A DNA stretch of 6,809 bases from an uncultured Oribacterium sp. (GCA_900772695.1 CAAGRO010000393.1:1-6809), one strand, 5' to 3'. Shown: positions 1-6,650, counted from the first letter of the stretch. Numbers and translations are program-made. The notes: a model not told the origin generated them from the letters alone.

Positions 1-1
1 C

Positions 2-103
2 CATAAAATGTGGAAGCTCCTCACCGTACATATCGACCTGAAGCCGGCGCTGGAGGACGCAGAGCTCGACCGTCGCCTGCTCCGGGACTTCGATACCTAC
101 GCA
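2..103 (+). pseudogene. Inverted internal fragment of a BaiN/YhiN-family flavoprotein
   Basis: Reading the plus strand in the frame that begins at base 2 gives a peptide containing TVHIDLKPAL and then LDRRLLRDFDTYA. It stops at 113-115 after three unrelated residues (SAG). The pattern 'iDLKPAL...LD.RLLRDF' is typical of the middle of the HI0933/BaiN/YhiN family, at roughly residues 240-275 of a protein of about 400 residues (positions from memory of the family). The N-terminal part of the same family lies right next to it on the opposite strand. The match is lost after about base 103, where the opposite-strand gene also loses its family match. This is therefore a displaced, inverted piece of that gene, or of a second copy of it. 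It has no start codon or ribosome-binding site of its own and is open at the window edge, so it is not a functional gene as seen here. Confidence 0.75.
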
Positions 104-570
104 TCTGCCGGCTGAAAGCCGCGATCCGTCACCACACCACGGACCTGTCCATCCCGAAGCTCGATCTTCTTCACCTCGGTCTTATAGCGGATCTCGACAC
201 CCAGCTTCTTGATATAGTGCTTGAGTGCATCCGTGATGCTGTAGGCATGATCCGATACCGGAAAGACACGGTCACCACGCTCGACCTTCGTCCGGCAGCC
301 GTGTGCCTCCAGCAGGTCGATCGTATCCTGGTTCGTGAAGTCATACAGCGCAGAGTACAGAAAACGCGGATTCGTCACATACTGCGGAAAGAAGTCCTCG
401 ATGGCCGCCGCATTCGTAAGATTGCCACGTCCCTTTCCCGTGATGAAGATCTTTTTCCCGAGCTTATCATTCTTTTCTATTAAAATCACGTCGGCATTCG
501 CCGCTGTTTCCTTCGCCGCGATCGCCGCCATCAGTCCGGCAGCCCCGCCGCCGATCACAAAAATTCTCAT
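97..570 (-). CDS. N-terminal part of a BaiN/YhiN (HI0933) family FAD-dependent oxidoreductase, broken
   Basis: This encodes 157 residues of a soluble flavoprotein. The N-terminal Rossmann fold shows GGGAAG at residues 7-12 for the FAD diphosphate, and the acidic residue ending its second strand (VILIEK, E32) should bind the adenosine ribose. The family signature follows as GKGRGNLTN at 45-53. Most relatives have Cys where this protein has Gly49, so a Gly there is slightly unusual. Family members are about 400 residues long. Here the frame ends in TAG at 99-97, just after 'GFQPADA', where relatives continue with a hydrophobic strand and an ATGG motif. The next DNA encodes a later part of the same family on the other strand, so the truncation is caused by an inversion junction, not by a simple nonsense mutation. 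The ATG at 570 is supported by GAGGA seven bases upstream. Relatives include BaiN, a bile-acid enoyl reductase, but most members have no known substrate and none is claimed here. Confidence 0.85.
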   Translation of the reverse strand: MRIFVIGGGAAGLMAAIAAKETAANADVILIEKNDKLGKKIFITGKGRGNLTNAAAIEDFFPQYVTNPRFLYSALYDFTNQDTIDLLEAHGCRTKVERGDRVFPVSDHAYSITDALKHYIKKLGVEIRYKTEVKKIELRDGQVRGVVTDRGFQPADA

Positions 571-577
571 CGTTTTA

Positions 578-582
578 TCCTC
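578..582 (-). promoter_or_regulatory. Ribosome-binding site of the flavoprotein gene
   Basis: GAGGA on the minus strand lies seven bases before the ATG at 570. It supports that start, which places the dinucleotide-binding motif at the usual distance from the N-terminus. Confidence 0.6.
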
Positions 583-591
583 GCTCCGCGC

Positions 592-620
592 ATTATATCA
601 TATGTCCGGGCATGATAAAA
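592..620 (-). promoter_or_regulatory. Extended -10 promoter for the flavoprotein gene
   Basis: A perfect TATAAT lies at 592-597 on the minus strand, preceded by TG plus one base (TGATATAAT), which makes an extended -10. The -35 region (about 614-620) is poor, reads TTTTAT, and overlaps the T-run of the lysC terminator. An extended -10 can work with a weak -35. Transcription would start near 585, only about 15 bases before the ATG, so the leader would be very short. Thirteen bases around this -10 are identical to those at the lysC promoter. Confidence 0.55.
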
Positions 621-650
621 GTCCCGGAAGGCTACTGCCCTCCGGGACTT
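613..650 (-). terminator. Rho-independent terminator of lysC
   Basis: The arms AAGTCCCGGA (619-628) and TCCGGGACTT (641-650) form a perfect 10-bp stem. After one mismatch, two more G-C pairs close a six-base loop. On the minus strand the stem is followed by TTTTAT. It begins four bases past the lysC stop codon, so it ends that transcript before the flavoprotein promoter. Confidence 0.8.
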
Positions 651-654
651 GGAA

Positions 655-1974
655 TCACTTGGCGCTCATGACGAACATTTTGTAGATGGCACGGATGGCC
701 TTTTCGAAGTCCTCGTTCCGTACACCGATGATGATGTTGTACTCACTGGAGCCCTGGTCGATCATCTTGATGTTGATGTACTCATGGGCGAGCGCGGAGA
801 ATACACGACCGGCCACACCACGAGAGGACTTCATGCCACGTCCGACGACCGCGATCAGCGCGATGTCCGACTCGAGCTCGATGAGGTCCGGATTCACGGC
901 ACGCTGGATGCCGTTCAGAATCTTCTGCTCGCAGTGCTCGAGCTCCTCCTGATGGATGACGAGGGTCATCGTATCGATACCGGACGGGATGTGCTCGAAG
1001 GAGATGTTGTTGTCCTCGAGGACAGAAAGCAGCTTCCGGGCGAAGCCGATCTCCGAGTTCATCATCGCCTTTTCGATGTTGATCGCACAGAAGTCCTTCT
1101 TACCACTGACACCGGTGATGATGAAACGCGGCTTCTTCAGCGTGTTCTGCACGATAAGGGTACCGTGGTCCTCCGGACGATTCGTGTTCTTGATCTGAAT
1201 CGGGATGCCCTCACGGCGTACCGGGAAGATCGCGTCCTCATGCAGTACACCGGCACCCATGTAGCTCAGCTCACGAAGCTCACGGTAGGTGATGTAATCG
1301 ATGACCTCCGGATTCGGCACGATGCGCGGATCCGCAACGAGGAAGCCGGATACATCCGTCCAGTTCTCATAGAGATCAACATGCTCTGCTGCCGCCAGCA
1401 ATGAACCGGTTACATCCGAACCGCCACGGCTGAAGGTGACGACCTTTCCAGTTTCATCTGCACCATAGAAGCCAGGGAATACAGCATAATCGATGTCCTT
1501 CAGTGCTGCACGGATACCCTCTTCCGTCTTCTGATAGTCACAGCTCCGGTCCTCCTTGAAGACGAAGCAGCTGGCAGAATCGATGAAGCTGAAGCCGAGA
1601 TAGGCCGCCATCAGCTTCGCATTCAGAAACTCACCGCGGGAAGCCGCATAATCACGGTCTGCACCGGCCTTGAGATCCTGCTCGATCCGGTCGAAGTCCG
1701 CCGCCAGACTGAAGTCGAGCCCGAGACCGTCGATGATCTCCTGATAACGATCCTTGATCGTCTGGAGCGTTTCCTGGAACTTCTTCTCATCTGCGACCGC
1801 ATCCTGGAGACGATAGAGAAGATCGGTTACCTTCGTATCGCCGGAAGCCCGCTTACCTGGTGCCGAAACCACGATATAGTGTCTCGACTTATCAGAAAGA
1901 ACGATGTCCTTTACTTTTCTGAACTGTTCCGCGGAGGCGCAGGAGCTTCCGCCAAATTTTGCAACCTTGATCAT
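655..1974 (-). CDS. lysC: Aspartokinase (aspartate kinase), monofunctional
   Basis: This 439-residue cytoplasmic enzyme phosphorylates L-aspartate to 4-phospho-aspartate, the first step toward lysine, diaminopimelate, threonine, methionine and isoleucine. The kinase domain has the N-terminal KFGGSS at residues 6-11 and FSRGGSD at 181-187, followed by the TDVSG and DPRIVP stretch at 206-220. Two ACT regulatory domains occupy about 285-360 and 370-436; the second contains VVGRGMKSSRGVAGRVF. This layout implies feedback control by an end-product amino acid, but which one cannot be read from the sequence. The length is normal for the monofunctional clostridial type and there is no homoserine dehydrogenase domain. 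The start at 1974 is chosen because GGGAGG precedes it at good spacing and the protein then opens directly with the conserved strand. An in-frame upstream start would overlap the -10 box. It is transcribed alone, with its own promoter and terminator. Confidence 0.97.
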   Translation of the reverse strand: MIKVAKFGGSSCASAEQFRKVKDIVLSDKSRHYIVVSAPGKRASGDTKVTDLLYRLQDAVADEKKFQETLQTIKDRYQEIIDGLGLDFSLAADFDRIEQDLKAGADRDYAASRGEFLNAKLMAAYLGFSFIDSASCFVFKEDRSCDYQKTEEGIRAALKDIDYAVFPGFYGADETGKVVTFSRGGSDVTGSLLAAAEHVDLYENWTDVSGFLVADPRIVPNPEVIDYITYRELRELSYMGAGVLHEDAIFPVRREGIPIQIKNTNRPEDHGTLIVQNTLKKPRFIITGVSGKKDFCAINIEKAMMNSEIGFARKLLSVLEDNNISFEHIPSGIDTMTLVIHQEELEHCEQKILNGIQRAVNPDLIELESDIALIAVVGRGMKSSRGVAGRVFSALAHEYINIKMIDQGSSEYNIIIGVRNEDFEKAIRAIYKMFVMSAK

Positions 1975-2008
1975 TTCGTACTCCCTCCCAAATCTGGCAT
2001 ATTTCCGC

Positions 2009-2037
2009 ATTATATCATCGAGGTCTTAAATGTACAA
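2009..2037 (-). promoter_or_regulatory. lysC promoter
   Basis: The minus strand has TTGTAC (2032-2037), a 17-base spacer, and a perfect TATAAT (2009-2014) extended by an upstream TG. Transcription should start near 2002, giving a leader of about 28 bases before the ATG at 1974. That is too short for a lysine riboswitch or an attenuator, so any feedback acts on the enzyme or through a protein regulator. Confidence 0.7.
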
Positions 2038-2092
2038 TATAATTAATAATCATACGAACCATACCAGGGCGTAAGAAGACCGTCAACAGACA

Positions 2093-2247
2093 CCATACGG
2101 AGAGGCTGTGAAGAATCAAAATTCTGCCCCTTAGAAGTACTTGGTGTATCTCTCCTTGGACCCCTCTGTCAACGCTGAGTTTTCATAAAGAAAACTCAGC
2201 GATTGCAGAGGGCCTAGTACTTCATAACAGGGGCAGAATTTTAGAGT
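2093..2247 (+). repeat. Structured dispersed repeat, copy 1 (candidate non-coding RNA)
   Basis: This 155-base element has a second copy at 6651-6802. It starts with CCATACGGAGAGGC and ends with TTAGAGT in both copies. Pairings in this copy: an outer stem of 13 perfect pairs (2118-2130 with 2230-2242); a second stem of 8 pairs (2134-2141 with 2216-2223); an inner stem of 7 pairs (2162-2168 with 2206-2212); and a terminal 12-bp hairpin (2173-2184 with 2190-2201) with loop ATAAA. GGAGAG (2099-2104) can pair with CTCTCC (2150-2155) to form a pseudoknot. The core is nearly identical to copy 2, while the outer arms differ but stay paired. It holds no credible reading frame. It lies between the permease stop and the lysC promoter. 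I do not recognise an Rfam family. Other possibilities are a non-autonomous mobile element or an orphan guide-type RNA. Confidence 0.8.
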
Positions 2248-2305
2248 CTTCCAGCATCGTAGTACTGTGTGTCCGTTGCCGGCCTTCCGACGCCCTGATC
2301 GATCA

Positions 2306-3649
2306 TTACTCATTTCGAATCGCTGCCAGCGGACTCAGCTTCATCGCACGCGCCGCCGGAACATACCCGGCGATCGTGCCGACCGCGATGGCGAAGCCGA
2401 TCGCGAAGGCCGCAAGCCCGTGCGGAATGCTGGAGAGTCCACCCATCGAGCCGGAGCCGAACATCATGGAACCGGCATTTTTCGTAAAGAAATTGATGAT
2501 ATAGGAAATCAGATAGCTGACCGCGAGGCCTGCAAGGCCGCCCATGAGACCGATCATCCCGGATTCACAAAGGAACATGTTCCGGATATCCGGCATCGCA
2601 CAGCCCAGTACCTTCATAACACCGATTTCCTTCGTCCGCTCGTAGATCGACATCATCATGGTATTCATGATACCGATCGCTGCGACGAGGAGCGACACAC
2701 CGCCGATGCCGCCGAGCACGAGCTGCACCATATTGAGCTGCTGCTGTGCCTGCTTCAGCCACTCCATACTGGAGCTCACACTGAAGCCCATATCCGAGAT
2801 CTGCTTCTGCACCACGCTGACATTATCCATATCATCGACGAACACATAGACATTATTGTATACATAGTACGGATACGGCTTCCCGTTTTTATTCGTCCTC
2901 GGATTCGGCACCAGCGCCTTCTTATAGATCTTTTTCAGAAAACGCTTCAGACTGTCGATGTCCGTGTAGACATTATACGAGCCGTCCGACCAGTCCTCGG
3001 CACCACCCTTCATGATCCCGGCCACCGGGAAGATGTACTTCTTCTGCTTCGGCTCCTGCGTACTGCCATCACTGCTCGGCTTGCCCTGCGAAACACTCGA
3101 TTGCGGGAAGGTGATGAATACCGTATCCTTCTCCGGGTCGATCTCGACGTTCTCCCAGGTTTTCTGCTTATAGAAGCTGCTGTACAGAATCTGATTTCCA
3201 TACAGGAGTTCCAGCGTATCCGAGTTCGCCGCCGGCAGGTGTCCCCCATCCCGGAGCTCGAGCTGCCGGAGATAATCCTGGGTGACACCCACGATGCTGA
3301 AAGAGCCGCTGATGCCCTTACACTTCGCTTCGATATACACCTCGATGGACGGACTCACGCCGGTCACATGGGGGATATGCTTCAAGCTCTCCACGGTCTC
3401 GTCGGTCAGCATCATGGACTGATCGCCATTCGTACCGCCGCCGTAGCCGCCCTCGTATACATCGATCCGGGTCAGCGAGCCCATGCTCTGGTAGGACTTC
3501 AGCATCATCGCACTCATCCCGATGCCGAGACTCACCATGACCACGATGGACGCCGTACCGATCGCGACGCCGAGGACCGTCAGTACGGTCCGCATCTTCC
3601 GTCGCTTCAGGTTACTCGTTGCGAGCTTGATAAGATCAAATAGTCTCAT
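2306..3649 (-). CDS. ABC transporter permease, MacB/FtsX family
   Basis: This 447-residue inner-membrane protein has the four-helix MacB-type layout. A short basic cytoplasmic N-terminus (LKRRKMR at 14-20) leads into helix 1 at about 21-42. An extracellular domain of about 260 residues follows (45-305), corresponding to the MacB periplasmic core domain. Three C-terminal helices lie at about 309-333, 364-388 and 411-433. The cytoplasmic loop after helix 2 carries ERTKEIGVMKVLG (336-348), the usual coupling region of this family, and the protein ends with the familiar PLAAIRNE. The ATG at 3649 has AAGGA just upstream and overlaps the stop of the preceding gene by 14 bases, which suggests translational coupling. 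It should dimerise and be powered by the ATPase encoded at the head of the operon. In Gram-positive bacteria such permeases serve in peptide or antimicrobial export, or in force transmission to outside proteins. The substrate cannot be inferred. No canonical terminator is seen downstream before the repeat. Confidence 0.92.
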   Translation of the reverse strand: MRLFDLIKLATSNLKRRKMRTVLTVLGVAIGTASIVVMVSLGIGMSAMMLKSYQSMGSLTRIDVYEGGYGGGTNGDQSMMLTDETVESLKHIPHVTGVSPSIEVYIEAKCKGISGSFSIVGVTQDYLRQLELRDGGHLPAANSDTLELLYGNQILYSSFYKQKTWENVEIDPEKDTVFITFPQSSVSQGKPSSDGSTQEPKQKKYIFPVAGIMKGGAEDWSDGSYNVYTDIDSLKRFLKKIYKKALVPNPRTNKNGKPYPYYVYNNVYVFVDDMDNVSVVQKQISDMGFSVSSSMEWLKQAQQQLNMVQLVLGGIGGVSLLVAAIGIMNTMMMSIYERTKEIGVMKVLGCAMPDIRNMFLCESGMIGLMGGLAGLAVSYLISYIINFFTKNAGSMMFGSGSMGGLSSIPHGLAAFAIGFAIAVGTIAGYVPAARAMKLSPLAAIRNE

Positions 3650-5705
3650 CGTTTTCCTTTTCCTGCTTCTTCTTATCCTTATGCTTCTTCACGAATACCG
3701 CGGCTGCCGCCAGCAGAGCGACGCCCCCGCCGATGATCGGGATCCGGAAGCGCTGAAAAAATCCCGGTGTTTCCTCCGGCATCGTATCCATACCGCTCAT
3801 GTCCTCCATGCTCTCCATCGGCTCGTTCACCAGGAGATTGACCGTCTGCTCGGAGGTGTGCACCTCTCCGTTCACATCCTCGTAGCTGATGATGACCTGG
3901 ATCGTGCCATCATCCATGGTCGGAGCTGCACCGGTGACCATCGCATCGACGGAGCCCGACTCGCCTGGCTTGATATTGCCGACGTAGCTGCTGGTATCAT
4001 TGATGGAATCCGCCTTAAACTCCGCCGTCACATTGTAAAGGATCACCTTGCCGGTGTTGTTGATGTTGAACATGACGTTCGATTCACTGCCGACGTCAAT
4101 GCTTTCGGGCATCACATCGTAGTTGGAAACCGAAAGTCGTGCCTCCTGATTGATCGTGATGTTCAGCGTCACCTTCTCCTCGGCATTCTTGAAATCCGGG
4201 GAGTCATACTTTTCATTGATGGTCAGCGCATAGGACCGCGGGTCGACGCCCGGCTCCGCCACCATATTCCAGGCGATCTCCTTCGTCTCCCCGGCTGCGA
4301 GGCTGTTGATGACATAGGAATTTGCGCCGTTCTCCGTCGACAGTGCCGAGGACTCATTCACCTTTTCCGACTCGAGGGAAAGCAGGATGTTGCTGGCGCT
4401 GATGCCGGTACTTGCGTTCTGCATCTGCACCACCAGCTTAAACGGCTGTCCGGCGTACACCTTCTCCGGTTCGGTATGATAGCCCGCCACGACGAGTCGT
4501 GCCTTCGAGCGGTCGTTGGCATTGAAATCACGCTGACTGTCGGTTTCATCCGTGGTCGGGTTGCTGATATGTACGTAGTAGGTATACTGCTCCGTCTTCG
4601 TAATGGTCGCGTCCGGTGTTTCCTTATAGCTCACCGTAAAACCGATGGCATGATCGCCGCTCTTCGAATCCTTCGCGATGGCCATCGAGTACGGCGCCGA
4701 GATCGTCTGATCCGCCTCCACACGGTCGAAGCTGCGGTCATAGTTCTCCTCCGTCACACGGAACGGGAAGCTGCTGTAGTCCACCTTTCCGGCGGCCGCC
4801 GTCGAAGACGCATCGCCGGAAGCCGCACCGCCATTCCCCTTATTCATCTTCACAACAACATCATACAGCGCCCGTCCCTTTTTATTTCGAAGGTTCACGG
4901 CGAACTGTACGGTGCCCGGATAGGTACCGCTCGGGGTCGACTGTCCCTCGCCGAGCACGAAGGCCTGATCCTTCGTCACGCTGGTCGGATTCGAAATCGT
5001 TCCGAGATCCTGCACATAGATATTGATAAACTCGGCACGGCTGAGACTGCCGTACTGCCCCGTCGAGTTGTACGGCACATCATAGTTCATCGAGATCGGG
5101 ATCGCATAGTAGCCTTCCTTGATGTCATTCCGGATCTTGACATTAAAGGTCACCTCCTTATACTCGCCCTTCTGCAGCGAGCCGAGGTTTTTCTCCTGAT
5201 TCATCGTCGAGGTACCGATCTCGAGCGGATAGGTCCCGCCGTCCACCGGATAGGTGAGACCCAGCGACGCATTATAGGCACGCTGCGCACCCGCCTGGTA
5301 GCCTTCATTGTACGCATCATGCTGCAGGGACTCCTGCTCGTCGTCTGAGTCTCCGTCATACGGATTCGACTTGTTCGAATTCGGCACGATGCCCTTCGTA
5401 TTTAAAAGATTCTGGTCCTGACTCAGGCGCACACGCACGTTATTGATGACATCGCCGGTCGGATTATAGAGTCCGTTCACGCCGTTGAAGCCGACCTTCA
5501 CGGTCAGCTGGAAATCCTGCCCAATCCCGGCGACCGGTGTATCTGCCGCATCATGGATGAAGGTGTTCATATTCGTATCGACGTAGGACGCCTGTGCCTC
5601 CATCGGCTGTACGACGGACAATGCCGGCGACATAAGCGCGAGCACCATCGCGCCGCACAGAAAACGCCGAAGGATCGTATGCTTTTGTGTGTGAAAATGA
5701 TTCAT
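3636..5705 (-). CDS. Secreted, membrane-anchored protein with Ig-like (CARDB/NEW3-type) repeats
   Basis: This 689-residue protein has a signal peptide: a basic region (LRR at 12-14), a hydrophobic core at about 15-32, and a likely cut after AQA at 37-39. The ectodomain reads as about four beta-sandwich modules, near 57-225, 235-385, 405-525 and 530-640. Each carries a recurring pattern in which 'F.v.v...n' is followed by 'a.nv.v.l', resembling the CARDB/NEW3 domains of COG1361 S-layer-type proteins. Module 1 holds an acidic insertion around DGDSDDEQE. A Met- and Glu-rich linker precedes the single helix at about 655-672, and a Lys-rich tail faces the cytoplasm. The ATG at 5705 is preceded by GAGGGG nine bases away; an in-frame GTG at 5729 would put that signal inside the gene. 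It lies between the ATPase and permease genes, 29 bases after the former and overlapping the latter. That points to an external partner of the transporter (inference); its ligand is unknown. Confidence 0.85.
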   Translation of the reverse strand: MNHFHTQKHTILRRFLCGAMVLALMSPALSVVQPMEAQASYVDTNMNTFIHDAADTPVAGIGQDFQLTVKVGFNGVNGLYNPTGDVINNVRVRLSQDQNLLNTKGIVPNSNKSNPYDGDSDDEQESLQHDAYNEGYQAGAQRAYNASLGLTYPVDGGTYPLEIGTSTMNQEKNLGSLQKGEYKEVTFNVKIRNDIKEGYYAIPISMNYDVPYNSTGQYGSLSRAEFINIYVQDLGTISNPTSVTKDQAFVLGEGQSTPSGTYPGTVQFAVNLRNKKGRALYDVVVKMNKGNGGAASGDASSTAAAGKVDYSSFPFRVTEENYDRSFDRVEADQTISAPYSMAIAKDSKSGDHAIGFTVSYKETPDATITKTEQYTYYVHISNPTTDETDSQRDFNANDRSKARLVVAGYHTEPEKVYAGQPFKLVVQMQNASTGISASNILLSLESEKVNESSALSTENGANSYVINSLAAGETKEIAWNMVAEPGVDPRSYALTINEKYDSPDFKNAEEKVTLNITINQEARLSVSNYDVMPESIDVGSESNVMFNINNTGKVILYNVTAEFKADSINDTSSYVGNIKPGESGSVDAMVTGAAPTMDDGTIQVIISYEDVNGEVHTSEQTVNLLVNEPMESMEDMSGMDTMPEETPGFFQRFRIPIIGGGVALLAAAAVFVKKHKDKKKQEKENDETI

Positions 5706-5734
5706 GATTTTATACCCCTCTATATACACCGTAC

Positions 5735-6496
5735 TCAGCCGAGTGGCGTCACCTGCGCGAAAGGCGGATTTCCGGTTTCTGCTTCTATTTTCTGTTCAAT
5801 CGGACTGTCCGGACGGATCACGGTCTCGACGATCTTTCCATCGACGACACGGAGCTGCCGGTCTGCCCAGGAGGCGATGTGTGCATCATGGGTGACCATG
5901 ATCAGCGTACGATCCTCCTCTCGAACGATTTTCCGGAGAAGACGCAGTACATCCTCCGTCGTATGCGAATCGAGGTTACCGGTCGGCTCATCCGCAAAGA
6001 TGATCTTCGGATCGATGACGAGCGCCCGGGCGATCCCGACACGCTGCTGCTGTCCGCCGGACATCTGATTCGGCATATGCTCACGCTGATCTCCGATCCC
6101 GATCAGCTGCATGTACTTCTCCGCTTCCCGGATACGCTTCTCATAGGGTACCCCGCGGAACATCAGCGGCATCGCAACATTCTCAACCGCATTCATCGAG
6201 CCGATCAGATTATAGCTCTGGAAGATGAAGCCGACATTCTGACGCCGGAAGCTGACCAGCTCCGCTTCGCTCATCTTATCGATGCGCTTCCCCGCGATCT
6301 GAATCGCACCCCGGCTCGGCGCTTCCAGCCCAGCCAGCATATTGAGACAGGTCGATTTACCGGAGCCGGAGGTCCCGACGATCGCGACAAACTCCCCCTG
6401 GTAGACATCGAAGGACACACCATTCAGCGCATAGACCTTATTGTCTCCGATTTTAAAAATCTTATATAAATCCCGCACCTTGATGATCGGTTCCAC
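5735..6496 (-). CDS. ABC transporter ATP-binding protein, MacB/LolD type
   Basis: This is a complete ATPase of 253 residues that powers the permease encoded two genes downstream. Visible motifs: Walker A GTSGSGKST at 41-49, Q-loop Gln93 in FIFQSYNL, signature MSGGQQQR at 145-152, Walker B IIFADE at 165-170 with catalytic Glu170, D-loop NLDS at 174-177, and switch His203. The phrases ALNGVSF, NMLAGLE and ADEPTGNLD are typical of the MacB/LolD/FtsE-like group that works with FtsX-fold permeases. The start is taken as GTG at 6496 because GGGAGAG stands five bases before it, and because the protein then begins as relatives do (IIKVRDLYKIF). The upstream ATG at 6547 lies within the -10 box and cannot be on the transcript; the ATG at 6538 has no ribosome-binding site. 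The tail after about residue 225 is a short extension of no known role. It is the first gene of a three-gene operon. Confidence 0.95.
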   Translation of the reverse strand: MEPIIKVRDLYKIFKIGDNKVYALNGVSFDVYQGEFVAIVGTSGSGKSTCLNMLAGLEAPSRGAIQIAGKRIDKMSEAELVSFRRQNVGFIFQSYNLIGSMNAVENVAMPLMFRGVPYEKRIREAEKYMQLIGIGDQREHMPNQMSGGQQQRVGIARALVIDPKIIFADEPTGNLDSHTTEDVLRLLRKIVREEDRTLIMVTHDAHIASWADRQLRVVDGKIVETVIRPDSPIEQKIEAETGNPPFAQVTPLG

Positions 6497-6501
6497 GGCG
6501 T

Positions 6502-6508
6502 CTCTCCC
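6502..6508 (-). promoter_or_regulatory. Ribosome-binding site that fixes the GTG start of the ABC ATPase
   Basis: GGGAGAG on the minus strand lies five bases before the GTG at 6496. The ATG codons farther upstream (6538, 6547) have no comparable signal, so this site decides the start. Confidence 0.7.
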
Positions 6509-6545
6509 ACAACTTGTCAAATCATAAACTGGCTTCATGGCTTTC

Positions 6546-6574
6546 ATTATATGACACGAGCCGCCTATAAACAA
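6546..6574 (-). promoter_or_regulatory. Promoter of the ABC transporter operon
   Basis: The minus strand carries TTGTTT (6569-6574), an exact 17-base spacer, and a perfect TATAAT (6546-6551). Transcription should begin near 6539, giving a leader of about 42 bases before the GTG. The promoter serves all three genes; the gaps inside the operon are 29 bases and a 14-base overlap. Confidence 0.72.
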
Positions 6575-6603
6575 CGAACGAATTTCTGAACATGATCGTT
6601 CGT
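6574..6603 (+). promoter_or_regulatory. Inverted repeat, candidate operator of the ABC operon
   Basis: ACGAACGA (6574-6581) and TCGTTCGT (6596-6603) form a perfect 8-bp inverted repeat with a 14-base spacer. The inner arm touches the -35 hexamer. The centre-to-centre spacing of the arms is 22 bases, about two helical turns, which suits a dimeric regulator bound to one face of the DNA. The regulator is not encoded in this window. Confidence 0.5.
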
Positions 6604-6650
6604 AAAATTAAGACTTACAGGCAGCGTCCGCGGAGGGGTGGCAATGGATG

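Noticed and set aside
1975..2008. Lysine riboswitch or T-box in front of lysC
   Set aside because: The predicted transcript start is only about 28 bases from the ATG, leaving no room for a leader structure.
2038..2043. Plus-strand TATAAT that could start transcription into repeat copy 1
   Set aside because: No acceptable -35 is found at 16-18 bases and there is no TG extension. The region is AT-rich and already serves the lysC promoter on the other strand, so it is left as unsupported.
2093..2247. Repeat read as an integron attC site
   Set aside because: attC sites also keep pairing over sequence, but the conserved GTTRRRY/RYYYAAC core boxes are not at the ends, there is no integrase, and the interval holds a whole operon with its own promoter.
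2118..2247. Repeat copy 1 as a Rho-independent terminator for the permease operon
   Set aside because: The outer stem is followed by only a short AATTTT that is part of the pairing, and copy 2 lacks any T-run, so termination is not a conserved property of the element.
2131..2313. A 60-codon minus-strand frame running from the end of the permease gene through repeat copy 1
   Set aside because: It follows the hairpin arms of the repeat, has no recognisable protein pattern and overlaps the permease stop region.
3522..5348. A 608-codon open frame on the plus strand, and others of up to 458 codons opposite the permease and lysC
   Set aside because: They lie antisense to well-supported genes, are rich in Arg, His, Leu and Ile without domain patterns, and have no ribosome-binding sites. 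They arise from codon bias on the true strand.
6515..6520. Perfect TTGACA on the minus strand upstream of the ABC ATPase
   Set aside because: A matching -10 would fall on the GTG start codon and no TATAAT-like hexamer is there. The TTGTTT-17-TATAAT pair farther upstream fits better.
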